From NCBI RefSeq assembly GCF_019320115.1, contig NC_089598.1, forward strand, positions 86,133,560-86,197,559: a DNA stretch of 64,000 bases. The letters are read 5' to 3'. Origin of the DNA: Miscanthus floridulus. Its lineage: Eukaryota > Streptophyta > Magnoliopsida > Poales > Poaceae. Positions 9,117-19,000 of this stretch are shown piece by piece. Below the pieces are notes generated by a model. That model worked only from the letters and a program-made list of their open reading frames with translations, searched no databases and was not told where the DNA came from. The position numbers and the translations under genes were made by a program. Position 1 is the first letter of the stretch, and the number at the start of each line of letters is the position of its first letter.

Positions 9117-11141
9117 TGTCGGTGTTTCGAGTTGCCACCGACTAGTACATTTTTAATATTGCACATCTGGCTCAGATGGTGTGCTAAGAGGACACGAGGT
9201 TTATACTGGTTTAGGCAGAATGTCCCTACGTCCAGTTCGTTGCTGCTGCTCATGTTACTATCACTGAAAGTTCATAGTAGGGGTTACAAATGGTTGAGAG
9301 AGGGATAAATCCTAAGTCTCTGGTGAGAGGAGTGAACGGATGCCGAGAGCTCGGTCGCTTCCCGGCTGTGTGCTTATGTGTTCTGATCGGTTCGGGGTTC
9401 AATGGGTTCCTGTCCGAATCGATGCTATGTGTTGTGATGTCTTGCGATGCGAGTCCGGGTCCTCTTCATGGGATGCTCTGCTTTCCCTTTTATAGGCCAA
9501 GGGAAAGCATGGGTTACAGTCGAGAGAAAAGAGGAGAATGAGAAGGAGAGGAAGTCCTCTAGGATCACCGGGTCCTTCTTTTCCTTCACGCGAGTCCCAT
9601 CGACCCTATAGACGTCAACAGGGACAGCTCCACATCGTGGCCCTGTTCGTCACTAGCGCCATGCGTAGGCGTCGTCTCCTAGTCCTAGCGCTCCACTCCA
9701 TCCTAACGGATGTCGTGGTGAACTGACGCGCCTGTCAGTGCCCGTACGAGGGTTAGGCAGAACAACACCGGTACACCCGACACTGTTCCTGATGTGAATC
9801 CCCAGGTATGGCCCATCATGGCCATGGGTTATATCAGGGCTTGTCGGTCACCTCCATGGTGTCAGAGATTTGACCTGGGACAATTCGCTTGGACCTAGAG
9901 TGGTTGGCGGTGGTATGGGTCTCCATCGGGTGAGACAGATCCCCTAGCCTCGGTGTCGGGCGAGGTGGAGCCCGCCCCTAGAGGTCGGGCAAAGTGGAGC
10001 CTAGACCCAAGGGTCGGGCAAGGCAAAGCCCGCGGCCATGGGGTCGGGCAAGGCAGAGTCCTCCCCAGAGGCCAGGTGAGGCGAAGCATAGACCCAAGGG
10101 TCGGGTGAGGCGGAGTGCAGCCCCAAGGGTCAGGCGAGGCTAAGCCCGTGGTATTGGGGTCGGGCGAGGTGGAGTCCTCCCCCGGAGGCCAGGCGAGGCG
10201 AAACCAGCCCTCAGAGGTCGGGTGAGGCGAAGTCCTCCCCCAGAGGCCGGCGAGGCAGAACCAGCCCTTAGAGGTCGAGCGAGGTGGAGCCTGTAGCCTC
10301 AGAGGTCAGGCGAGGAGGAGCCCGTGGCATTGGGGTCGGGCGAGGCAGAGTCCTCCCCCGGAGGCCGAGCGAGGCAGAACCAGCCCTTAGAGGTTGGGCG
10401 AGGCAGAGTCCTCCCCTAGAGGCCAGACGAGGCTGAACCAGCCCTTAGAGGTCAGGCGAGGCGGAGCCTACAGCCTCAGAGGTCGGGCAAGGCGGAGCCC
10501 GTGGCATTGGGGTCGGGCGAGGCGGAGTCCTCCCCTGGAGGCTAGGCGAGGCGGAACCAGCCCTCAGAGGTCAGGCGAGGCAGAGTCCTCCCCCAGAAGC
10601 CAGGCGAGGCAGAACTAGCCCTCAGAGGTCAGACGAGGTGGAGCCCGTAGCCTTAGAGGTCGAGTGAGGCGGAGCCCATGGCATTGGGGTCAAGCGAGGC
10701 GGAGTCCTCCTCTGGAGGCTGGGCGAGGTGGAACCAGCCCTTAGAGGTTGGGTGAGGCGGAGTCCTCCCCCAGAGGCTGGGTGAGGCAGAACCAGCCCTC
10801 AGAGGTCGGGCGAGGTGGAGCCCGCAGCCTCAGAGGTCAGGCGAGGCGGAGCCCATGACATTGGGGTTGGGCGAGGCGGAGTCCTCCCCCAAAGGACGAG
10901 CGAGGCGGAACTAGCCCTCAGAAGTCGGGTGAGGCGGAGTCCTCCCCTAGAGGCCTGGCGAGGCAGAACCAGCCCTCAAAGGTCGGGCGAGGTGGAGACC
11001 ACAGCCTCAGAGGTCGGGCGAGGCGGAGCTTGCACACCTAGGGTCAGTTGGAGTTGTAGTTGTGCTCTTGACTGCTCGGATGTATTGATGTGGATGGTTA
11101 TTAGCTCCTCCTCTTTGGGTACCCTAGTATTGGTCCCCAAC
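9117..11141 (-). repeat. 3' LTR of element A, about 2 kb
   Basis: It starts TGTCGGTGTTTCGAG and ends near ...TTGGTCCCCAAC. It aligns over its whole unique part with the solo LTR at 17104-31050: both have GAGGTTTATACTGGTT, GTCCCTAC.TCCAG, AGAGAGGGA and the GTACC(T/C)T.GTATT.GGTCCCC end. Its extra length comes from an expanded GC-rich tandem array. On the minus strand the adjoining bases GGCTCGGGGGCTACA form the polypurine tract. Confidence 0.8.
9930..11031. repeat. GC-rich tandem array in the LTR of A with 177-bp higher-order period
   Basis: The monomer is about 29-30 bp, of the type GAGGTCGGGCGAGGCGGAGCC. From 10148 on, six monomers form a higher-order unit marked by GTGGCATTGGGGTCGGG, found at 10148, 10324, 10501, 10678 and 10855, i.e. 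spaced 176, 177, 177 and 177 bp. The part before 10148 is less regular. Several open frames here are artefacts of the period being a multiple of three. Confidence 0.9.
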
Positions 11142-11158
11142 TGTAGCCCCCGAGCCTG
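11142..11158 (-). promoter_or_regulatory. Candidate polypurine tract of element A
   Basis: The minus strand reads CAGGCTCGGGGGCTACA directly against the LTR end. A purine-rich run touching the inner edge of the left LTR fixes the orientation of A as minus. Confidence 0.6.
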
Positions 11159-12092
11159 CGGAGGAGTAGAATACTCCTTCGGAGGCTTTTCTGAATGGGG
11201 GGACTCTGAAGGCCTTGGCCTTCTTTTGTTGCCCACAGCGTGACCTAGGGTCAGTGATTCCATTTCCTCGAGCCCCCTCCATAGTAGGGGCCCGATCGAG
11301 GATCGGTTCATCTTTTGCGATTGTCTTCCCTCAAGCATTTTTTCCAATAAAAACAGAGGGGTCAAGCCATGCCATGATTTTCTTCTAAGGACGAATCATG
11401 GCACCAGGTGAGCTATTAATGGGATAGTTTGAGTGGGCCCACTGGCATCCCATTCGTGGGGATCTGGTTTGGGTTAGCTTGGCGACTGACCCTAGATTCT
11501 CAGCGGTCAATCCATATAGTTCTCGGGTCCGTTCGACAGGCCCCGAGGGCTAAGCACCTTTCTTTGAAGAAAAACCATGGATCATAACCGACCTAGTCTC
11601 GATCATGGGCCGGGTACCCGTGGCGCTCATGCGCCCAGGTACCGGCCGCTAGCGGGGCCCATCACTTTGCACCTCTCACCCTAAAGGTACCTGGAGCGGT
11701 TGTTGAACCTATCGATGGGCCGACCTATGAACTCCTGGGCCTAGTCGGGCTATAGAGGCACTTTTAGATCAGTATTCCTCTTACTCGTGATAAGTCGTGG
11801 CCTATCCAGAGAGGTGAAATATCCAGTGAGTTTTTTGAAGCAACGGAGAGAGATTGAGTGCGCATGTCCCACGAAGAGACATTGTGGCAAATCATGGCAG
11901 ACATAGAGATCTAGGCGGGCGATTGGTTTCCTCACACCCATCGCCCCTATAAAACCAAAGGGTTCACCCCCTGGGTTCCATACCTTATATCCTTACCTCT
12001 GTAGCCACGACCGCCGCCACCAATCGCCTAGGGTTCCCCGTATCCGCATCCCCACCGTCGTCGAGCCCGCATCCAACCATCCCCACCTCCAA
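11159..12092. other. 3' untranslated region of A between LTR and aORF
   Basis: No coding region is supported. The tract has several GAGCCCC / CCCCGAGG phrases like those beside the LTR, then CT-rich sequence upstream of the aORF start. TATAAAA at 11948-11954, about 145 bp before the first ATG at 12093, could be a TATA box for the plus-strand aORF (inference). Confidence 0.5.
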
Positions 12093-13091
12093 TGGATCTA
12101 TGGTGCCGTTCTGACATCACCTTCTAGTGCATGGAGAGCCTCGTCCATCATGGTCTTCTCCGCGTGTGGACCTCGGCCGAGGAGTGGCTGCTGCCCGACG
12201 AGGAGGATCTACCATCACTGCCCGACGGCTACATAGTGTTGTTCACCCACTTCCATGAGCATGGGTTCGCGACCCCTACCCATAGATTTCTCCAGGGGCT
12301 GTTGCACTACTACAAGATCAAGCTACAGCATCTCAACCCCAACGGGATCTAGCACATGGCAGCGTTTGTCGCCATGTGCGAGGGATTCCTAGGGATTAGC
12401 TCCCACTTTGATCTATGGAGGTACTTCTTTGCCATCACCCTCTAGAAGAAGGGGGAGAAGAGCGGCAGGCAGGAGCTACACATGCCGATGGGGTGCGCCG
12501 ACACCCAACTCTAGAACAATCGGGTCGGTGAGTACCCACCGATGCGGCTGTCAACGTCCAACAAGGGGTGGCATTCGTAATGGTTCTACCCAAAGAACGA
12601 TGCCGCCCCTCTATCAGAGTTCACCGAACGCTTGATCGAAGAGGCCCCAGAGTCATGGAGGAAGTGGGGCATTCCGGAGAAGGACAAGAAGAAGATCTAG
12701 GACCACATCACTACCATCCACATCCTAAAGGAGAGCAACTTGAAGGGGTCAGGCATCATCAGGGCCTACCACGCAAGGAGGGTGGCGCCATTGATGATGC
12801 GTGCGCTCCCACTATACGCGATGGCGCCCGAGCCGTCATTCGATGGAACGACGCTTGCTGAGGGAGCGCTCCCCCACTCCGAGGTCATGCAACACATTAA
12901 GGAGGCGATGGAGCCTTCGCGGGATGACACAAGCGCCCCCTTGATTTTGTCTACCCGGTGTTGGGACATCCTCTGATGCGGTCAGAACCATGCCATGTCG
13001 TCTTCGTAAGTTTCCTGTCCTCATACCTCCTCTTCAATTGATTTCCTGAGCTCTTGATACTAACTTTGAGAGGGATGGGACCAGCCGAGGG
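12093..13091 (+). pseudogene. aORF of element A, 5' part (Transposase_28-like, putative gypsy-type transposon domain)
   Basis: The plus-strand frame gives ESLVHHGLLRVWTSAEEW, FTHFHEHGFATPTHRFLQGL, YYKIKLQHLNPNGI, then CEGFLGISSHFDLWRYFF. It matches the aORF of element B position for position (FFKRGFG...FLQGLCLYYEIGICNLHPN in B). The domain is known in Pfam as a putative gypsy-type transposon protein; its function is not established. Stops in frame are mostly TAG (for example 12350-12352), with one TAA. A donor GTAAGTTT at about 13008 starts an intron, and element C landed in or just after that intron. The continuation is at 54151-56722. Confidence 0.8.
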
Positions 13092-16000
13092 TGTGACAGA
13101 ACCGCCCAATTTATACAAGATCAAGTATGGCTGTCCCCGCTAACACGTTGACACGCGCATACTTTCACTTATATAAACCCGGTAGTCCACCGAGTGTCAC
13201 GAAGGACCTCGGTTAATCAACATCACAACCAAGATCGTATGATTAAGCAAATACACATCTCATACACAGAGTTGCAGCGGAATTAATGTTTACAATGAGT
13301 TCACAAATAATAATACAAGTTTGGGTTTCAAAACTGATTAGTGAAAACAACATAGCTTTCAAATTATTACATTAGTATAAGTTCCAAATACATCGCTAGC
13401 ATAAGTGACATCCTCGGATAAAAGCATATAGATGAGAAATAAATATAGAGTCACCGAGCCCACCAGCGGTTAGCCACCATCCTCAGCAGGCCGAGAACTT
13501 CACCTACAACATGGTGGGATAAACCTTGAGTACTCTAATGTACTCAGCTAGACTTACCCATCATAAACCAGAAATAAAGTGACACCAAAGAGTATGCAAG
13601 GCTTTATAGGTGGAGCTAGCTTAACAAAATTTTGCATAAAAGCCAATAGTTGAGCTATACATTTTACAATTCGGTAACCAAGTTAATTATAACTATTCAT
13701 CTCTAGATTAGCAACTAACATGTGCCAAACATGTGGAATATCATTTAGTAACAGGCAATAGTAACCATAGCCGGTGTAGTAATGTGAGTATCATCATCAT
13801 AACCATCAAGTTTCCTAAGACACACCCAAGCAAACTGATCAGTGGTCGCCTCGGGTCACCTTTGGTACAGCCCAGGAACAAATTTGTGGGTCCGAGCAGC
13901 GCCGCACTCTTAGGGAATCCACTCTGCCAGGACATCAATCTGCCCTTTACACTTACGCCAATGGCTCTCCGCACATCCTTGCTACCGCCAGAGTACGCAG
14001 TTTCACTTCCCAGCTTCCGACCTGAGTTGAGCTACTCGGCTTCATGGTCGGAATGAGTTATCCGACCAACTAAGTGATAGGCATACGTTCAACATGACAT
14101 GAGGATGTATAGCGAATCGGTCCTTAACCAACACAGATGGGGATAGATCCACACCCAAGACCTCTATGTCTTGTTGCTTCTCTATCGACATCCCGCCTGG
14201 TCTCCATTCATTATTAACACATAGTTATTTCCACGATAGCAAATATTGCCAACTGTGCTTTGGTATCCACCTATATCTCGCAGGTGACAGGAAATCATCT
14301 GACTTCTACTAGTCTAAGCATCGCTAAGCATACATTCAATCCTAGACCTACATAGGATTCAAGGTATATTTCTGGACAAGGTAGTTCTATGCATCAAGTG
14401 GTTCCAATCAACTCTTATAACCTAATACATCAAGCATAAATGACTCAAGTGATATTTGTAAAAACATAGGAGCTTAGAATGCTCCGAGGCTTGCCTAGGA
14501 TCCAACACTAGGTTAGTGTTTGTTAGACGACACTCGCTAGGTGAGTATCTCCCATCTCGACACTTGCTTAGTCCTTCCATCTTCGGGATAGGTCCACCAT
14601 ACACTGTCTTCAGGTTCGGCTCCAACATCACATTGTTCACGTGGTTCATCTAGCATACCTAGATGAGATGCAAGATGCAAGTACATGAATATGAAGAATG
14701 GTAATATGAGATGCATCACATAATAGCATTCAAGGCAAACACAAGATCATGCAAGACATAGGCACCTAGAGTTATTTAACTAAACATCACGCAACCTATT
14801 ATAGAGGGATAGCAAGCATATTAGGCATGGCACACAAGTGAACTTAAGTTCAGATATTGTACCCATGCATCGATCAAGAACTAACCGACATGTTTAGCCA
14901 AAACAAGAGCAAGCTAAAGCAATCACCTAGCACATGTACAAAAATCTAGACAGCAGCACAACAGTCATTTGTTTTAACCATAACTGGAGATATAAGCATC
15001 CAACAAGGGTGACCCTAGACTTTCTAGAAAGCTAATGAAATTGTCTACAACATTGTTATTATCACCAACCAGGTCAAACATGCCAATATTTTAGATCTGC
15101 ACAGAACTAGGACAGAAAAGTAGTAGTAATTTCAAAAATGCATAACTAGAGTTACAGACATCAAACAAGCATAACCCTTAACTTTCTAGAAAGATTATTA
15201 AATTGTCTAAAATATGTTTATTATCATCACCAGGTGATTCCACCATCAACAAGGTCAATCAAGCATAATTGAGCACCTCTATCCAGACTTGGACAGATTC
15301 TGCCATGCAACTTCACAAGCTTATAACTAGAGCTCTACAACACCAAAAGGGGTGATTTAGGATAATTTGGAAAGATTAAGGAAAGAACTATAACTCTTAT
15401 ATTATCACTAAGACATGATTTCATACTTAACTAGGTCAAACAATGAAATCCTTCAAATCTGCACAAAGCATAGACCAAACATGATAGATAATTTGTCAAA
15501 TTCATAACTCCTAAATTATCAGGTCTATGGTCATGAAATTTTAACAAAAGCAAGATTATGAAATTAGCTACAACTTTGGTATTCACTACAACCACAGTAA
15601 ACATCATTTACACCACGAAAATAATTGCACAAGCAAAACTGCACATGCAGCCCAAACAGCAGTGGTACAACTATAAATAGAAAACTGATAGGAACTTTAG
15701 AGAAGCATGACTAGAGTTCTAGACCTCCAACAAATATGAATCATAAATTTTTGAAAATATTATTAAGTTACCTACAACTTTCTTATTCTTGTCTTAAGAT
15801 AATTCTATAGTTAACAAGGTCAATTAATCCAATAAATGCATCTTTATTCAAAACATAGATAGAATCTGATATGCAACTTTAAACATCTATAACTAGAGTT
15901 CCACATGTCTAATAAATGTGGTTCTAGACTTTATTATAAACACCTAGAGCTAATTCTACTATTAAAAGGCCCCACAGTACTAATAAGGCAACCCTGTCTG

Positions 16001-17103
16001 GGTTTAGGCAGAAACAGCCACAGAAATTTAAGCAACTATAACTAAAAATCTACTTAACCAAAAATTATGCTCTTTAGCTTTTTGAAAAGCTTAAGAAATT
16101 TACTACAACTCATTTATTTTTATAAAGACATGATTCATAACTTAACTGAGCCAATTAATACAAACATGCAGGCCTATTTAGAACAGGAGCAAAGCAACAC
16201 ATGGCATTTGTTATTTTTATAGATCTTAACCTATCAATCATAAACTCCTGAAATTTTTACCACAGCATACACATAGCATCATTAGCCTACCATAAAACTT
16301 TCATATTTATTTGATTAAAACAACTATAGTTATGAAAAACATAAGACATAACTAGTATTAAAAACCTAACTAGATAAATTGATTTTTACAGCAAAAACTT
16401 TAAACTAAAACATGTCATATTATAGATATACTGCATATATAATTTCATAAGGATTCAAAAAAGTCCTCATTTACTATTTTACAATTTTTGTACTAATTAC
16501 TACGAATTTGCAAATTTGATGAGCCAAATTTGCATAAACCAAAGAAAAGGAATGTAGATCTTGCATCGGGGACCCTGCAGTTTCCACAAATTAAACTCGA
16601 ACAAGCAGATCCTTTCCAAGAATGTAGATCTTGCATCGGGGATCCTGTAGTTTCCACAAATTAAACTCAAACAAAGAGATCCTTTCTAACACTATTCATC
16701 TAAGTCATGGATTCACACTTAGACCCTCCCACTTCTTCTAATTCTTGCCCACAGTCCTTTGCCTTCTCTTCAACCCGGGAAAGGAGCAGAGCACATCTTG
16801 GGCCGGTCGAGCTCAGCCAGCGAGAGCCGGCTACGGCGGGGAGGGGCCAGCCGGGCTTGGCCGCGGCTTCGCCTAGCCAACGGCATGGCCAGTTACAGCC
16901 CATGGCCCTCCTGGCCACGGCACAGGAGAAAAAGGTCTTTCCCAAGCGCACACAAGCGTGGAGAGCTCACTCACGCCACAACAAAGAGGAAGGAAGGGAA
17001 GCCACATAATCTGCTCATGCAATGCAACTTGCAGGCAACACGTCTAAGTGCAGACCATAAGGTAAATTACCTACTAGATCATGAAGGAAAATGCAGACGT
17101 AAC
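13092..17103 (-). repeat. 3' LTR of element C, first part
   Basis: Starts TGTGACAGAACCGCCC and pairs with the copy beginning at 50463. Compared with that copy it keeps an extra 1.69 kb (about 14399-16089), joined in the other copy at a shared AAG, and it lacks about 100 bp found at 51183-51289. It is interrupted at 17103 by the solo LTR of family A, with GTAAC duplicated. The ORFs in its GC-rich part (16700-17010) have no recognised product. Confidence 0.85.
16551..16690. repeat. 70-bp direct duplication in the LTR of C
   Basis: AATGTAGATCTTGCATCGGG starts at 16551 and at 16621; both copies end AGATCCTTTC. The same duplication is in the other LTR (52328 and 52398), so it predates the insertion of C. 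Confidence 0.85.
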
Positions 17104-17187
17104 TGTCGGTGTTTTGAACAAACACCGGCTAGTAAATTTGTATTTATGCGCATTAGGCCCGGATGGTGAGCTAAAGGACACAAGGTT
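17104..17187. repeat. Solo LTR of family A, first 84 bp
   Basis: Begins TGTCGGTGTTTTGAAC right after GTAAC (17099-17103) and continues at 29928 after the nested element B. The whole solo LTR (84 bp plus the part to 31050, about 1.2 kb) is flanked by GTAAC at both sides and has no internal region, so the element that inserted here was lost by recombination between its LTRs (inference). Confidence 0.88.
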
Positions 17188-17657
17188 TGTCAATGAAATA
17201 TGGTCGGTAGTCTACCTAGGGGTATGCCCAAGGTAGTAGATTATCGGCAGACAGATGTGCAAGCTACAAACAAGATGGTGATGCAAGGTAGACACAAGAT
17301 TTTATCCAGGTTCAGCCACCGTAAAGGCGTAATACCTACGTCCTATGTCTGATTGTATTGCTGTATGTCAATGAGAGATGTTTTTTAGAGGGGTCCCCAA
17401 CCCACCTTATATAGTCTGGGGGCAGGGTTACAGATCTGGAAACTAATCCTAGCCAGTTACAATTGCCATAGGTGGCCGGATAAGGATTCCTATTCTAACC
17501 GACCAGGATCTTGCTTAATCTCCAAATCTGCCTTGACTCCTTGCGCGGGATTCTGAACAGGTTGCCCAGGCCACGTGTCATCTTCTAGTGGACCAGACCC
17601 CCTGATCCAGGCCGGCCCAAGCCTAGCCGTAAGGGTATAGGGGTTAATACCCCCACA
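17188..17657 (-). repeat. 3' LTR of element B
   Basis: 470 bp, plus-strand TGTCAATGAAATATGG to ACCCCCACA. It matches 29460-29927 throughout. Contains CTTATATAGTC (about 17404), a likely transcription-start region also present in the other copy. Confidence 0.92.
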
Positions 17658-17674
17658 GCTAGTCCCCGAGCACC
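17658..17674 (-). promoter_or_regulatory. Polypurine tract of element B
   Basis: The minus strand reads GGTGCTCGGGGACTAGC against the inner edge of the left LTR. Its core GCTCGGGGACT recurs many times downstream (see the 28-bp array). Confidence 0.6.
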
Positions 17675-19000
17675 ATGTATTATGCTGCGACACGCCATTC
17701 GATCTCCTTCAGCTAATGCAATCCGTCTTCATGTCATCTCCAACTGATTGAAACATTGACCAATCGAATGTGCCAGCATTCTGGTCAGAACAGAAAGCAG
17801 TAGACCATGATTATAGCTGAAGATTCTGGTTGTCCGAAGAATGCATGGTGCTCTTAAAGAAAAAAGAAAAAGATTTCTTTCCTTATCAAGTGTGCCCACT
17901 TGTATTTCTAAAAAGAAATGTAAGTGACCCTTGGACAATACTAATTCTGGCAATCAGTCAAAGCGTAGGGGTCGATAAGATAAACATATTCACCGCAAGG
18001 TGAAGTGTGCCCACTTAGTCCCCGATCCTGGTAGTAGGTGACGTAGGCACGTGGTGCCAGGGTCTAAAAATAATTTCCACTGAAGTTAAGAATCCAATCG
18101 TCGTACAAGCAATACGAAATGCACCGGCAGGTGCATCGTACCGATGTAGTCCCCGAAGCTTGCTGGAAGGCGAAGTATAAGCCTTGTAGCAAGGTCCAAA
18201 TAAATGCCTCTCGACTGTATGTGAGTACAAATCACATGTAGCCAAGGAGAACGGTCTCCGAGCAGTGGTCGGAACAGTCCCCGAGCATGGTAGTGGTCGG
18301 AGCAGTCCCCGAGCACGGTAGTGGTCTGAAAAGTCCTCTAGCACGGTAGTGGTCGGAGCAGTCCCTGAGTACGGTAGTGGTCTAGACAGTCCCCGAGCAC
18401 GGTAGTGGTCTGGGCAGTCCCCGAGCACGGTAGTGGTCTAGGCAGTCCCCGAGCACGATAGTGGTCTGGACCATCCCTGAGCACAAGACGTGTGGCGAAG
18501 AACCAAATGCCACTTGTACTATTATTTGGTGTATTTATTTATCTTCTTACTCTGTCAAGTCCAATCTGACACGTCTGGTCAAAAAAGTAGATGGGTATAG
18601 CATGTCATACTACCTTCTTGTCCTTTTAAGCAAATAGTCACTTGGCACCTGTAAGGAGGTGCGTCAGTGTAGGCCTCTCACACTGGTAACGAAGAGGCAC
18701 ATACACTGATAACGAAGAGGCGCATATATTGATAATGAAGAGGCGCATATATTGGCATAGATCTTGAGGTTGTGAAAACAACCGTCTGCGGCGCGTGCGC
18801 ACGTCTCCCAAGAATCTCAGGCAGACGAAACGGCGGAACTCTTGGTTAAATATAGTATAGAATTGGTAAGTTACTTTTTACCGAACCCCATTACCATTCG
18901 CCGCCGCAGCCTTCTTCTTCCTCTTGCCAACCCTAATACCTCCGAAATCATCACCAATCACTCCTCCACTGTATCCACTTTCATCAGCAAGGCCGGATTC
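17675..19000. other. 3' untranslated region of B upstream of the aORF
   Basis: Apart from the 28-bp array, I see a short repeat of AACGAAGAGGCGCATAT(A/T)TTG type at about 18690-18760 and then CT-rich sequence leading to the aORF start. TTAAATATAG near 18845 could serve the aORF promoter (inference). No coding region is supported. Confidence 0.5.
18265..18488. repeat. 28-bp tandem array, eight copies, carrying a PPT-like core
   Basis: GTGGTC(C/T)G...AGTCCCCGAGCACGGTA repeats at exact 28-bp spacing from 18265 (18293, 18321, 18349, 18377, 18405, 18433, 18461). Read in the element's own direction each copy holds GTGCTCGGGGACT, the same string that makes the polypurine tract at 17658. Isolated copies also occur near 18017 and 18148. 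There are no unique spacers, so it is not a CRISPR-like array. Confidence 0.9.

Larger units (their letters stand above)
9117..13091 (-). mobile_element. Gypsy element A (Tat type), left part: 3' LTR, 3' region and start of the aORF
   Basis: Element A is oriented with gag-pol on the minus strand, so its 3' LTR is at left. This part runs from the LTR start TGTCGGTGTTT at 9117 to 13091, where element C is inserted with GAGGG duplicated (13087-13091 and 54146-54150). A resumes at 54151 and runs off the window. The bases before 9117 are CAAGG; the matching copy at the right end cannot be checked. Confidence 0.85.

Noticed and set aside
10394..11243. Open frames of 74 and 142 codons in the GC-rich array
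   Set aside because: They exist because the repeat period is a multiple of three; the residues only mirror the repeat (GGA, RRS, EAE patterns) and no start or family supports them.
16707..17169. ORFs of 100 and 136 codons before the solo LTR
   Set aside because: They lie in the LTR of C, one runs across the insertion junction at 17104, and the other LTR copy does not keep the same frames.
18265..18488. Regular 28-bp repeats resembling a CRISPR array
   Set aside because: There are no unique spacers between the copies; the array is head-to-tail and lies in a plant retrotransposon.
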